A stretch of 64,000 nucleotides of DNA from Bryoerythrophyllum caledonicum (GCA_963971425.1 OZ020519.1:21535397-21599396), one strand, 5' to 3'. Counted from the first letter of the stretch, positions 34,491-45,469 are shown. Notes: generated from the letters alone by a model not told the origin. Numbers and translations are program-made.

Positions 34491-35252
34491 AACCCGATGG
34501 AAGGGGGGATGAGGTAGCCTATGTCTTCTAGTTTAGAACCTTCTCCCGCATAGGAGCAGTTCAAGTTTTTTTCGTGGTAGCATTCGAAAGCTTTCCAAAG
34601 GTATCAAGTTGTTCGTTACTCCTCGGAAAATACTTCCCTATACGGATAGGAAAAAACTCTCCCATGGAATTAGGTGTACTTTCCTTGTTCTCCACCATCA
34701 ACCAACGGATGGAATTCGCCACAACTTCTCATCTCTGATACCGGTCAACCACACCGGAAATCGTACAAGGATGTGGATTTGGGTCTTTTACACCGTTGAA
34801 ATAATATGCGTGACGAGGTCTTACTCCGTCCTCCTTCACCGGCTTCGCTGCAACAAACTTTGCCAACCGAAGATAATATGGATTAGGAATCCTACCTAAC
34901 AGCCTCAACCAAGTATGGGTCATCTCCTTTCTTGTTGGTCATACGTTCACATTTGGATCCAACTCTTTCTTCCTTGCCATGTCCTTTCACTTGTCATCTT
35001 CCTCTTTGATGTAAAAGAGAATGTCGTCTTCGTAGTCCTTGCATACTTGAATGATAGCTTCAAAGCAATCATTGCTCGGATTCCATGCATGATTGGTCAG
35101 ATCCTCCATATTTTTGTCCAACCTCTTCACCGTGACAACTCCATCCCCTTGGGCAATTTATGGACTGCACTTGTCGCACTCACCAAAGCAACAAACGTGC
35201 GTGCATTGTCCGCACGTAGTGTGCTATCATGCCTCCCATATAGATCCCAAAT

Positions 35253-35687
35253 CTAACAGAGCTTCCTCAAATCCTCCTCCATGGAAGAATATGATTGTCT
35301 TTGGAACTCCCCTACGTTGATCCGCACAGACTCGTCAATGTAAAAGCGACAATCATCATATACCACAAAAGAGGCCTTTTGCCGCTTGAACGTGTCAAGG
35401 TACTCATTTAAAGGCATAATACCATCTCTCTGCTGCTGTTGTGCAAACTTACAAGCTGCTACTATGTATTGCACATCCATAAGTTCCCAAATGATATGAT
35501 CTTGAAGCCAAAAATATTGGGATCCCATGGCACCATGTGCAAAAGCACTCCCGTGTGCAATGAATATGCCCCCAAACTCTCGTGCTGTTGCTACCGACGG
35601 AAATGACAACTCTTCCTTCTCAACGACACCATCATTGGTGGTAGTATGCAGGATGTATCTGATCGGCCGAAGTACCAATCTACTCAC
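35253..35687 (-). CDS. Compact segment of the decayed gene
   Basis: About 140 codons: VLRPIRYILHTTTNDGVVEK, FGGIFIAHGSAFAHGAMGSQ, HIIWELMDVQYIVAACKFAQ and RQKASFVVYDDCRFYIDESV. A well-mixed globular composition without recognised motif, uninterrupted to the stop at 35253. Confidence 0.45.
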   Translation of the reverse strand: MSRLVLRPIRYILHTTTNDGVVEKEELSFPSVATAREFGGIFIAHGSAFAHGAMGSQYFWLQDHIIWELMDVQYIVAACKFAQQQQRDGIMPLNEYLDTFKRQKASFVVYDDCRFYIDESVRINVGEFQRQSYSSMEEDLRKLC

Positions 35688-35718
35688 CTAAGTCGTGGAT
35701 TCTAGGTCTCTTAGGCAG

Positions 35719-36276
35719 TTAAATACTTCTTTGACCCTCTTCTGTGATAAAACCCGGTGGTTCGTTTCCGGATTCTCCAGAGACAATGCGGTCTATGTGT
35801 GCCTTAAACATAAAATTTCCCCACATTGATCCTTTTGCAATCACCTCCGTTGTAGGCACTGGTGATTTTAAATACATTGAAGTTGGAACATTATGTGGTA
35901 TCTCCGCATTGTCTTCAAAATCCTCTGGCACACTATCTGATAGGTTGTAAAATTCTTTTTTTTCCGGTGCTATGTCTGACAAATCAGCTAAATCTCCCGG
36001 TGTAGATGCAGAGGCCCTACGATGACCATTAGACGTCCCAAGCCCCGACCTAGGAACCGTGCCACCCGATCTTACACTTCTTACAATCAACCTCCTCCCG
36101 CTTGGATCCAAACTTGATGGACCTTCTCTTGAACGAGAAGCTACATCACTCTCAACACACCGTGGCCTCTTCGTAGGACGTCTACTCGTTAATGGAGGAT
36201 TAGATAATATTTGTAACTCAGAAGTTGTGGTGGGATGTTGGCCTCCACTTCCCCTTCCCCCTTCAGTGGTCGCCAA
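35719..36276 (-). CDS. N-terminal Ser/Arg-rich segment of the decayed gene
   Basis: Low-complexity start (TTEGGRGSGGQHPTTTSELQ) with a basic patch (SRRPTKRPRCVESD) that could be a nuclear signal, followed by an acidic stretch and VPTSMYLKSPVPTTEVIAKG. Stop at 35719. No domain recognised. Confidence 0.4.
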   Translation of the reverse strand: MATTEGGRGSGGQHPTTTSELQILSNPPLTSRRPTKRPRCVESDVASRSREGPSSLDPSGRRLIVRSVRSGGTVPRSGLGTSNGHRRASASTPGDLADLSDIAPEKKEFYNLSDSVPEDFEDNAEIPHNVPTSMYLKSPVPTTEVIAKGSMWGNFMFKAHIDRIVSGESGNEPPGFITEEGQRSI

Positions 36277-36428
36277 TCCAATTGTAGCGGCTCAGCAAGA
36301 ATTCGATAAACTTCTGTTTCTTTTGGTTCCGCTGGTGGGGCTGAAGTTTTCGCATGTGATGGGTCCCTCTCCCGTAATGCCTCATAACTTTTATGTTCCT
36401 CCATAATCTTCTTAGCCTTCAGCACCAT

Positions 36429-37979
36429 CTCCGGTGATAACGCTAAACAAGCTAAGACGTTATTGTGTCTAGCAGTACTTACAACAAGAGAGATGTTTAA
36501 TCAAAATGTCTGCAATGATTTGAGGAATTTCATTTGACCTGGATTTTGAAGAAGATTCAAAGGGAAAAGTGCAAGAAGCAACTTCTTCAAAAGAGAAGTC
36601 TTCACCTTCGATTGACCTGGACCCACTGCGCAAGTTACGTATACCATATCATCAGGTTAAAGAGTGATTGCCTGGATTTTGCCAAAACTCTTCCTTAACA
36701 CCGATGTATGCTTCTCCATGTCATGGCATATGGCAACGGTGAAGATTAAGTGTCTCTTTAGGGATTGATAGTATAGTTTTATTGTTAGTATAGCCTAAGG
36801 GGGGCCTAGTTAGGACTTAAAGTCACTTAATAGGGCTGAATTAACACTAGGCGAGTTTGGAAGTGTGAAAGGGGTTATTTCAAGACTAGTTTGGGGTGGT
36901 TGTAACCCCAAGCCGCCCATGTCACCTTCATTCTTGTCAAGTTCAGATTTGGGTGTAGAAGAGAGAGTTGGAAGGATGTGTGGCTTGGAGGCTTGTTGAA
37001 AATTGGCGGTTTGCCATGTAATACAAAGCTTAGTCGCGGTTTCTTCTCTTTCTTCACTTTTCTGGACTAATTCTATAGGAATAGAGTAAGAAGAAGGGAT
37101 GTGATCTTCATTACTTGACAAGAATCTAGTTTGATTTAGTTGTTGGAATTTAGTGCGAAAGACGACGTTGCGGATGTACGGAGGACTGTAGATGTTGTAG
37201 AAACACGGCGGAGGTGCTGCGGAGGCGTGGCGACAACGACATCAACAACAATTGGAGCGGCAGCAAAGACAATGGAGCGTCAGAGGTTTTCGGAGCGGTT
37301 GTATTAGGGAGCGGTTGTTTTTGGAGGTATTTTGGAGTTGTTGTCGGCGTTGCAACGTTGATAGAGGAAATTTTGGGAGAGACGAAGTTGACTTTGGAGG
37401 TAAGGGTGACTAGACCGGAAGTTGACTACAGAGATAAGGGTGACTAGACCGGATAAGTGACGGGCAATAGTAACTGGGTAATTATTGTCGGGTAACTGAG
37501 CAATTATTGCGAGGGTAAATAGTGACTAAGTAATTACTGTCGGGTAATAGTAACTGGTAATTACTGTCTGATAACTAGGCAATTACTGTGAGGGTAAATA
37601 GTAACTAAGTTACTATGACAGTAATTAGTAAAAAGATAACAAAGTAACCGGGGGCCAGAAAAAGTAGGGCTCGAAGGCGGAAGGCATTCCGAGCTTCCGA
37701 GCTACCGAGTTACCGAGTTCTGCGGGCTACGCGGGCTACGCGGGCTTCGCGAGGCGAAGCCATGAGAATCTAGGAAATTTCGACCTAGTTGTTCCCTTGG
37801 TCACCCATCCAAGTCCTATTCCTCCCCCATCCCACTTAACCTCAAGGTTCTCAACAACCTATAACCGGCTTCTACTAGCCGTGGTGATGTTCAAGACTTA
37901 GAAGTGAATAACTTTCTACTCATTGCTCCATTTCAAGAACGGTTTGTTGCATGCACATCAAGCTATGATATTTTATTAG
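36429..37979. other. Non-coding region upstream of the Ty3 element
   Basis: No gene seen. Bases about 37440-37640 repeat TAATTACTGTCGGGTAA-type words, and 37690-37760 contain short tandem GCGGGCTAC and GAGTTACC units. A 5' LTR for the Ty3 element is expected here, but I find no copy of the candidate 3' LTR start (TGTGGAATTC, 53809), so its boundary stays open. Confidence 0.4.
37440..37640. repeat. Irregular tandem repeat rich in TAATTACTG
   Basis: Repeated units of about 30-60 bp built from GGGTAA, AATTATTG, AATTACTG and TAGTAACT words. Confidence 0.6.
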
Positions 37980-38255
37980 TTGATGGTACAAACACGTAAG
38001 AAAGACTACGGGTCACCAAAGTATTCATCGATATCCGATAAGGTATATTTGGAGGACATCGACGACGAAGAACTTGAAGAGGGTGCACATACGCCCCTCT
38101 TTGCGGTTGATCCACCTAAACCTTGGGGGTTTAGTGCCTTTGAGGACATCGATGACCACAGTGGTGGATCCATGGTTCGAGATTGATACTCAGGGAGAGC
38201 TGAAGGCATAGCCTTCAACGACTGGAAGACCAGATTTCGATCATAGCAAAGAACA
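37980..38255 (+). CDS. Ty3 element gag, N-terminal piece
   Basis: ATG at 37980 or 37983 opens a frame reading MVQTRKKDYGSPKYSSISDK and an acidic stretch (YLEDIDDEELEEGAHTP), ending at a stop at 38186. Coding sense appears to continue into MKQRNPLFNDWWAIEQL at 38256 in another register, so a small lesion probably separates the two. Confidence 0.5.
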
Positions 38256-39095
38256 ATGAAGCAACGTAATCCATTGTTTAATGATTGGTGGGCCATTGAG
38301 CAATTACCAAACCATTTGGAGTTTGAGGCATTGCAAGCATATGATGCGTGGTTTGAAGACCACATGAAAGATCTTGATGTTGTTGAGGACTACTGGACGC
38401 GACGCGTGGAGTTGGTTACAACATTGAAGGAGGGTGCTGCTATCCCTGCAGCTAGAGCATTGGATGATGATGATGGTGATGATGAGGAAGTCTCGACAAG
38501 TAGAGATGCAGCGCGGATAGCAAGGCTTCAAGCTGCTACAGCCAGGGCTCGTAGGGCTAGAGAGAGCGCCGCCTCAGGGACAACAATCACATTCATATCT
38601 AGATTGTCCAGAGCATCCACAGAGGCCATAGACACTATTGGACCTCCGCCTAACTTTGATCCGTTGGTAGTATTCTTTGAACACCTGGAAGTTGAGTTTG
38701 GTGGGATAAGACGTGATCGTTTGCGCCACATTCAGGATTTCAAGAAAGAAGTTGGAGATACTCCAAGGATCATGTATGCATGCCTTGCAAGGTTTGCTCG
38801 TGAAAGTAGAGATGCATTTACAGAGCAGCAATTGGTGGAGCTTTACATGAGAAAACAAGACAAGAAGATCCGAGAGATGACACATCCTCATATGCTATTG
38901 ATGTATGGAGGTCGAGCTACCTTAGCTCAAGCATTTGCAATAGTAGAACAATTTGACCGAGGGTTGTGCGTGGAAGAAGCTGGAAGGTTATCATCCATTA
39001 TGACAACAACAACAAGTCAACTTAAGGCTACTACCGGAGGTCAAAGCAAGGGCCATGCAAATTCAAAGCCACCTAAGCAAGTTGCAATGGCGTAG
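38256..39095 (+). CDS. Ty3 element gag capsid region
   Basis: About 279 codons. After an acidic-Arg region (DDDDGDDEEVSTSRDAARIA) comes FDPLVVFFEHLEVEFGGIRR, YACLARFARESRDAFTEQQL, VELYMRKQDKKIREMTHPHM and AFAIVEQFDRGLCVEEAGRL, the helical pattern of Ty3/gypsy capsids. The frame ends in QVAMA at 39095. The zinc-knuckle part follows one frame back (minus one), so a frameshift, genuine or mutational, lies near 39090. Confidence 0.75.
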   Translation: MKQRNPLFNDWWAIEQLPNHLEFEALQAYDAWFEDHMKDLDVVEDYWTRRVELVTTLKEGAAIPAARALDDDDGDDEEVSTSRDAARIARLQAATARARRARESAASGTTITFISRLSRASTEAIDTIGPPPNFDPLVVFFEHLEVEFGGIRRDRLRHIQDFKKEVGDTPRIMYACLARFARESRDAFTEQQLVELYMRKQDKKIREMTHPHMLLMYGGRATLAQAFAIVEQFDRGLCVEEAGRLSSIMTTTTSQLKATTGGQSKGHANSKPPKQVAMA

Positions 39096-39949
39096 AAGAG
39101 GCAACACCTGTAAATTCTCGTATAAGGTGTTGGGGATGTGGAGAATTGGGCCATAGCAAGAAGGATTGCCCAAAGCCTTCTGATAGTGTAGGTGGTGCAA
39201 GTGGAAGTAAAGGTAAAGCAGCTGACAAGGGTCAACAAAGGAAGACACAAAGTCAAGGCAAGCCTGCCAACTCTCCTCCTAAATGCTCTCATCCTGCTTG
39301 TAGACGGATAAGGCATACTGAGGCTCAATGTTGGATTAAAAATCCACAGTTGAGACCTCAATCTTTTCAACCACAAGGGAGTGGATCAACCTCCGGAACT
39401 AACAGTTTAGAGGCACGTATGGGTGAATTGCAAAATAGCTTGGCGTTGTTGCTTGCAGCAACAACTAAACAAGCATCTGCAACCTCCAAATCAAGACCGG
39501 CACATAGTGCCTCTCTACAACTAGGGTATGATAGATTTGAGTATGGAATCCAAGGAGAGTTGATGGCAGCTGCAACAACAAGGTCACACTTGAAGATACC
39601 ATCACAGGCATCAAATATACTTCAAGATCCCGTATTGATTGATAATGAGCTTGGTGCACGCCACAAAGGACCTGTGGATAATATTGGACAATCACGATTG
39701 CCCTTGACATTTGGTCTTGCAGATGTGGCAACCAAATCACTTCACAATCAAAGTCCCAATGTGGACAAGATATCTTTGGAGGAGGATATGGTCAAGAAAT
39801 TGGCGCTTAAGGTATTAGAGATCCCATTGTTTTCTGGCATGCAAGTGCAGAGTTTGAACTTTGATGCAGCTATGGTCTATTATATGGCTGGAAAGATAAT
39901 GCAAGGGAAAGTGCAATTACCTGCGAATGTGGCTATGAAGGAAACATAA
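39096..39949 (+). CDS. Ty3 element zinc-knuckle region and linker
   Basis: CWGCGELGHSKKDC at about 39126-39167 is a classical CX2CX4HX4C knuckle of nucleocapsid. A second, variant knuckle CSHPACRRIRHTEAQC follows at about 39284-39331. Downstream is a Gln/Ser/Thr-rich linker and a helical segment (KISLEEDMVKKLALKVLEIP, LNFDAAMVYYMAGKIMQGK). A TAA at 39947 and a TAG at 40026 interrupt the path to the protease in the same frame. Confidence 0.75.
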
Positions 39950-40051
39950 GAGGCTATTGCGACTAAAGATATAGAAGGTGAAAGGAAACAAGCTGTTTCT
40001 CAGGCAATTGATGCACTCATGCACTAGAAGGATTGGAAGAAGGAACCTCCT

Positions 40052-40771
40052 TTGGCAGTAGAGTTTGATAGCGGCCTAGATTTGAATGAGAACCATCTTG
40101 ATTTGGGAGATGATATGAAGGTTGCTACAAGCTACTTGGCTAATATTCCAGCCAGGGCAACTCGTGAGCGCTTACAGATGAAGCCAGGGGTGGTTAAATT
40201 GGCCAATTCAAGCCATGTATTTTCTGTGGCTAGATGTAATGGTTTTAAGGTGTACCCACTAAAGGTTTTATTTGATACAGGGGCTCAACCAATTATGTTG
40301 GAAAAGAACCTAACAGAGAGCCTAGGTATTAAAGCAGGAGACCTTGATCCATGTCCTTTTACAATTGCAACATCTCTTGGGGGCATAGAACATCCAACAG
40401 GGCTCACAAAAGAACCTTTAAGGCTACAATTCAAGGTGGGCAACGATGCATATACTCACATATCTGTAAGATGTGTGATCACGGGTGCCACCACTTATGA
40501 TATACTTTTAGAGCGACATGCATTGTACGCCATTGGTTTTGGTCACGATTGTTGGACTGAGGAGGCATGGTTTAGACCGGGTTGGTTTCAAAGAGATGGA
40601 AGGAAGGATATACTCCGTGTTACCTTTAATGCCAGTGCAGAAATAGTACATGGACAAGTAGCAATGTATGGATGCGTTGCCAAGTGGTTTCCATTTGGTG
40701 ATTTGCTACTTGAGGGAAATATGTCTTCATTGGATTCACCTTCACATTCAGACATGCAAGTGCCAACTTAA
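40052..40771 (+). CDS. Ty3 element retropepsin protease
   Basis: An aspartic protease segment with VLFDTGAQPIMLEKNL (catalytic DTG at about 40270) and a downstream hydrophobic block, TTYDILLERHALYAIGFGHD, that matches the second conserved region. Same frame as the zinc-knuckle ORF, so gag-pol readthrough was probably continuous before the two stops. It releases gag and pol products in the particle. The ORF ends with TAA at 40769, after which the frame continues toward the methyltransferase. Confidence 0.85.
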   Translation: MAVEFDSGLDLNENHLDLGDDMKVATSYLANIPARATRERLQMKPGVVKLANSSHVFSVARCNGFKVYPLKVLFDTGAQPIMLEKNLTESLGIKAGDLDPCPFTIATSLGGIEHPTGLTKEPLRLQFKVGNDAYTHISVRCVITGATTYDILLERHALYAIGFGHDCWTEEAWFRPGWFQRDGRKDILRVTFNASAEIVHGQVAMYGCVAKWFPFGDLLLEGNMSSLDSPSHSDMQVPT

Positions 40772-40904
40772 TTGAGCAAGTTTGTTAGGCATCCAAAGGA
40801 TCCAACGCCACCTTGGACTTCAACAAAAGGCTTGATGGATCAATGCCAAGAATTGGTGAAAAAGATTGATCAACACCTTTGGGAGCCAAAATATACAAGG
40901 CCTC

Positions 40905-41855
40905 TTCTGTAGAAGCTTGTGGAGCTTCACAAAGAGGCTGGGGGCATAATTCTTGTAGAACTATTTGCTGGATTTGGTACAGGATTGGCTGCTGTTTTAG
41001 AAGCTAGATTATCTATACAAAGTTATACATATGTAGATAATAATGCCATTGTCAGCACAATAGCAAAACATCATCTTCAACACTTGTAGATGAGATATCC
41101 AACGCAATTACCCGCAAGTGCTATACAAGGTTGTATGTCACGATTATCATCGGACATTGCTTTGATTGGCTAAGAGAATCTTGAAAGGTTAGGAAGAGTG
41201 GACCTTGTGATGGCTGAATGGGCCAGATCAAAGCCTCCAAGACCCTTGATCTGCTCTATTTTGGGAGCTATTGCGGTTGTTGAAGTGGTGGCAACGCTTT
41301 CAAGCCACTCCTGTGGCCTATATCTTTGAGAATGTCCCACCATTGGAGGTGGTCAATGCACAATTGCGAAATGCTGCAGCAGAGATGTGCTTACATCTTG
41401 GAAAACGAGTACTAGTGGATGTAGCAGCTCTTGGTTCTTATGCACATCGATTGCGGTGGAAATGGACAAATTTGGCTTCTGCACCTGGTATTTCGGCAAC
41501 ATTGAGGCAACTTACACGTCTACAAGGGAGGCATGTTGACCACATTTTAGATGTTGGTCGCTTTTCTCAACAAGTGGTGCAGGTTGATTCAGCCCCATTT
41601 GCCTTGATAAATAATGTAGGGGAGCCTCGTTTGGCTTTGCCTACATTCATGAGTTATCCTCGATCATTCGCATTTCGTGAAGGAGGACCAGGCTTAGTAT
41701 TTGATACTAGCACACAAAGTCTTCGTGAGCCTTGTGTTGATGAACGGGAGAGAGCCATGGGGTTTCTTACAGGTACAATAGCTGGCCCTGGAATTACAGA
41801 GTCTCAACGCCGTCACATCCTTGGACAAGCCATGGATTTAAACTCCATGACTTGA
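40905..41855 (+). pseudogene. DNA cytosine-C5 methyltransferase domain inside the Ty3 element
   Basis: Motif I is clear: IILVELFAGFGTGLAAVLEA (about 40949-41010). Motif IV begins VDLVMAEW (about 41198), but the expected Pro-Cys-Gln loop is missing, and a frame change occurs there. After it, SLQDP, a TGA at 41247-41249 and SALFWELLRLLKWW follow. The motif VI equivalent is YIFENVPP (about 41318-41341), the motif VIII equivalent is ALGSYAHRLRWKWTN, and the motif X equivalent is RRHILGQAMDLNSM near 41850. This motif set and order define C5-methyltransferases of the Dnmt3/DRM-like general type. Stops at 40910, about 41088 and about 41174 add to the damage. The enzyme would methylate element or host DNA in intact copies (inference). 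This copy cannot be catalytic because the Cys loop is gone. Confidence 0.85.
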
Positions 41856-42362
41856 TTTCTAGGGGTTTGTCTAGCAGCTTAAGTGCATCAAAATGGTGGC
41901 TAGGAAGGACATCTGGGGGCAGAGTCTTCAAGCCAAGGGACACATGGTAAAATGACACCTCATGATATTTCAAAAGAGGTTCATCCAGATGCAGAGGTGT
42001 GGCAGGAAAGTAAGCAAGTCTGGGATACAACCCTTAGAGGAATGAAGACACGGGATGGAGGTGCCTTTGAATGGGTTGTAGAAGATGAACTACGAGGTCA
42101 AAGGGTCTTGGCAGCATTGGCCCAAGAATTGGGTAAGGAGAATGCCAAGGAAGTTTTAGCAAGGTATTTTTTGTAAAGAAAGCACCTCTTTTGGCTCATG
42201 TTCATGATAAAAAGATAGCATCTATTGCCTTGGAAAAGGGCAATAGTGCATCTTCATCCAACTAGCAACTAGGAGTGCCAGCATCTATATTAGAGTCTTT
42301 AGGAAAGAATGTAATCTTGCCAGTTCAGAAGGATTGGGAGATGGACATAGGGATGGGACTCA
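41856..42362 (+). CDS. Linker between methyltransferase and reverse transcriptase
   Basis: An open piece at 41952-42176 reads MTPHDISKEVHPDAEVWQES, VWDTTLRGMKTRDGGAFEWV and GKENAKEVLARYFL. Further coding sense (ILESLGKNVILPVQKDWEMD) leads to the GMGL codons at the transposon insertion point. On the far side the reverse transcriptase frame starts again with GMGLTGAEARKV. No domain recognised. Confidence 0.5.
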
Positions 42363-42440
42363 ACGAGGCTAGGGTGTGAGCCATGAGCCATGAGCCATGA
42401 GCCATGAGTGGAGATTTCATGAGCGGTGAGTTGTGATTTA
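42363..42440. repeat. Left terminal inverted repeat with GAGCCAT array
   Basis: CTAGGG at 42369 is followed by four tandem GAGCCAT heptamers (42378-42406) and degenerate units (GAGCGGTGAG). It is the inverted partner of 50414-50481. Confidence 0.85.
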
Positions 42441-42999
42441 TCAAAAATAGGTTTATTTTTCTAAAAATAATGTTATTTGTGTGAGAAAAAATTCTGATTA
42501 AAATATTTTTAATAAATTTTAAGTGCCTATAACCGTGCAATTAGAATAGACTACAATATTTCATGTCCAATTGCAATCAAATTCAAGTAGTGTTGGGTCT
42601 TCCTATTTCGCAAAGTTGAAGGTGTATTGGAGAGATTGTAGGCACTACGAGTTTAGGACCTAGAGAGGATTTTTATACATACGATGCTCTTATTTTGTGT
42701 ATGTATAGTATATATAACGATGGTAGATAATTAAGTTGGTGAAGTATTTTAAAAGTGATGGAGACACAAGTGAAGTAGATGCGGATAGGACAACAAAATC
42801 AACTATAATATAAGAATAAAAAAATCTTTCTATTTTATAACAAATAAGAGGTACATTATCCATATACTAACAACATTCAGCAACAATCCATATGAGTTGA
42901 GCTATAAATGGTATTGATTCATATAGCAATGTCCCTACTTTTGAAGCTACACATCATATAAGCTCCAAGACACCACTGTCCACCACTTTCTTAATCTCG

Positions 43000-43430
43000 T
43001 TGAAGCTTAAGGTAGCAGCATGGATAAAAGCATTGTCCTCAAAATCAAGCTTGCATACCACTCAAAAAATATAGAAGAGATGCTTGCAATGGTACCAAAC
43101 ACCTCTCTTCTTGGATTGAACCACCATGTCCTTGAAGTCGCCGCAAGAGCAATTTGGGAGAGGGCCTATAGTAAGGCGATATTCACTCGTCTTCTGTCCC
43201 TTCTTTGACTGTAGTACAATGATGCATCTGAGGGCGGAGTAGAGAAGCATTGAGATGGAGTTGATGCGGACGTTGAGGTTGTCCGCTGATGCCCATCAAT
43301 TTTTTGTTTAATGAAAACATTTGCCTAACAACGGATACGTCAACCTTCATGCAATGTTGGATAAGAGTCTGTAGCTGCAGGTGCAGGCACAGATGCAACT
43401 TGCACAGTAGGATTGATAGCATCTCCAAAG
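43000..43430 (-). pseudogene. Fragments downstream of the transposase-like gene
   Basis: Short pieces on the minus strand (43428-43183 and 43250-43062) contain QPQRPHQLHLN and SKKRGVWYHCKHLFYIF. They may be the C-terminal end of the transposase-like gene at 44-45 kb, but frames are broken and no motif is recognised. Confidence 0.3.
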
Positions 43431-44084
43431 AGCCGCCTTGGTGACACTTTCCGTCGCTCTTTAAGTTAAAATCCTGCCTCTTCTAGCCTGAGAATCTCAG
43501 CCTTGGCAAGGTTGGTGCCCTTCATCACAGGCCATACATCTGGAACAAGCGGACGGTGATTCACCCACTTCCGCTTTGTTCCCTTACGCACCTTTCAATG
43601 TCATCCAGGCAATGGAAGAACTTGGTAACTTGGTCCTTCAAGAGTCTTCGAAGATGGAGGAGCCTGGTGTATGTAGGAGCAGGAGTGTTTTTTTCCAAAC
43701 GTACAATCTTCTCGATGCACATCTTACCCGTCCTGGCCTGTTTAGCATGTCAACACTTACCGGGAGTCTTCGGGAGCCTTGTAATATGCCATTTATGTAT
43801 GTCACGTCACTTAGATTCTTGAACATTCGTAACATGCATTACTCCCGTAGGTGCTTTAGATGGAGACAACAGTGAGGATACAAGCTTCACATCATCTAAA
43901 GATGAAAATGGGGAGGTTGGAGGCAATGTTATCGCTGGTGAAGAATTTTCTTGGCGTCCCTTCCTGGACCTTGTAGAGGCCTTCGGACAGGAGAAATTTA
44001 TATATCAGGGCGATGACTATCAGGGTTATATATGGTTGTTTGGACTATAAATTGAAATGAAATTACAATCAAATATGATACAAC

Positions 44085-44987
44085 TCATACCAATTCCATA
44101 GATGCTCCCCATTGGCGGTAGCGGTTATGCCAATAGGCAAGCCACTGGTCAAGTTGTCCAAGGGCCTCATCATTTTGGGCACCATAAGTTTGCCACCAAG
44201 CTCTAATGACAAGGTAACAAATCGCAGAGTCTGCCAAATTCTTGGCATCCTTATATTGCTTGCCCACAAGACGGTGCTGGTCTTGGAACTCGCTCTTGAT
44301 ATTCTTGTTCGTGTGGCGGTTCATGGATGTTGTCCAATGAAGTAGACATGTGCGTTCTCGATCTACCATAACCTCTTGGGGATTACCTCAACCATAGACC
44401 GTCCGTACAACATTCCAATTTTGTCATGCGCTATCCGCCATAAAACCTTTGAAATTGACGTTGTCAACCCCGTGCGTCCCTATAACTTCGTTGATGTTCC
44501 TCCACATGATGCATTAGGCTGAATTTGTGTCTTCAGATTGCATGTCGTAAACTGTAATAGTCATAACTCTGCAATACCGAGGGTCGTACACATTGCAACC
44601 CATGGTGGTCCAATTCCTGACCCGCTTTACATGATCAAATATGATCCATGTGTCTTGTAGGTCTCCACCAGGCTGCATATGCAAAACTAGATCGACTCCT
44701 GAACCAGGGCCAATCTTGCACATCTTAAAGACAAATTTTTTTTCCTTGTCGCCTCCTTGACACGGAAACATGTTGCGCTGGATAAATGGCCAAGTCGTAC
44801 AATCTCTCATTTTGCCGATACCGTCCATGGCGCTTGTACGTCCGACTTGCTTGAAGGATGAAATGGTATTTTCAACATTTGGAGATGCCAAGTTAGTATA
44901 CTTCTCCATCACGTCCTTCATATCTTCCATAGTCATAGTCATTTGAATTGGATGGAATTCTAGGATTGAAATGCACACCGATACCAT
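44085..44987 (-). pseudogene. Transposase-like protein of the 8.1 kb transposon
   Basis: Two pieces on the minus strand. The first (44987-44514) has FVFKMCKIGPGSGVDLVLHM, DTWIIFDHVKRVRNWTTMGC and YCRVMTITVYDMQSEDTNSA. The second (44369-44085) has RTCLLHWTTSMNRHTNKNIK, EFQDQHRLVGKQYKDAKNLA and VIRAWWQTYGAQNDEALGQL, ending in WLSFWH-like FRYRQWG residues. I recognise the blocks VMTI.V.DMQSED and CL.HW..S.DRHT as a family repeated in many non-seed plant and algal genomes and believed to be transposase-derived (MULE-like). The Asp after VMTITVY and one in the intervening lost region would be catalytic candidates. Frameshift and missing sequence between the pieces (about 44370-44513) show decay. 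Confidence 0.6.
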
Positions 44988-45469
44988 TTTGTTATGTTGT
45001 AGCTGAGCTCAATTAGTGGAGCGGCGTCAATGGCAATGGCTAAAGACACGGTTGCAAAAGGATCTGAGGTGCCTCTTCATGACCTGACCAAGCTGATTTG
45101 AGATTTTGTTTATGACCATGATTGCTTGGATTTAATAGGTCTCAGTGCCGAGACAATCATTTTGGTCGAAATTGTATTCAGAGATTGTCTTCAAAATTTG
45201 CGTCGTTGTTGCCTATTTTGGATGTTTGGATTAGTTCATCATGATCCCTTAGTCTGTTGTTCTCGATTACCTTCTTATACTCGCGGCTCATGTTGTTTTT
45301 CTCCTTGGATGTTAATAGATTTGATGTTTGAAGTCAATGTGTTAGTTTACAATCTTTGCAATTTTTAGATGTTAACTTTGAGGGTCTCCGGGCCAAGACA
45401 CTCTTTCTCTTGAAATTTTTTTAAGAACATTAAATTTTGACCCCTAAAGAACCATGTGTGACTTGGAAG

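Larger units (their letters stand above)
32852..36428 (-). pseudogene. Decayed large protein gene of unknown function
   Basis: A minus-strand coding sequence can be followed in pieces from about 36428 to 32852. In order: a Ser/Arg-rich start, MYLKSPVPTTEVIAKGSMWG, a compact segment (35687-35253), a conserved-looking block (NPYYLRLAKFVAAKPVKEDG, GFYYGDIAARGRGYIGLFVD), then KPFLWVIDCRPGG and TERWNVIFLLPAAIYTKEEV, GCWAFDPNLVNPYALDF and GRLEQVVQPIGDV. An acidic tail ends at 32852. Frameshifts and stops separate the pieces. The WVIDCRPGG...WNVIFLLPA pattern faintly recalls motif IV-V of amino methyltransferases, but I cannot support that. It is probably another mobile-element protein. Confidence 0.5.

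Noticed and set aside
33376..35256. Plus-strand ORFs opposite the decayed minus-strand gene
   Set aside because: They mirror the coding strand, are His/Ser/Pro-rich and end at random. The minus strand carries the coherent protein pieces.
36429..37979. 5' LTR of the Ty3 element
   Set aside because: Expected here, but no sequence equal to the candidate 3' LTR start at 53809 was found, so I did not annotate one.
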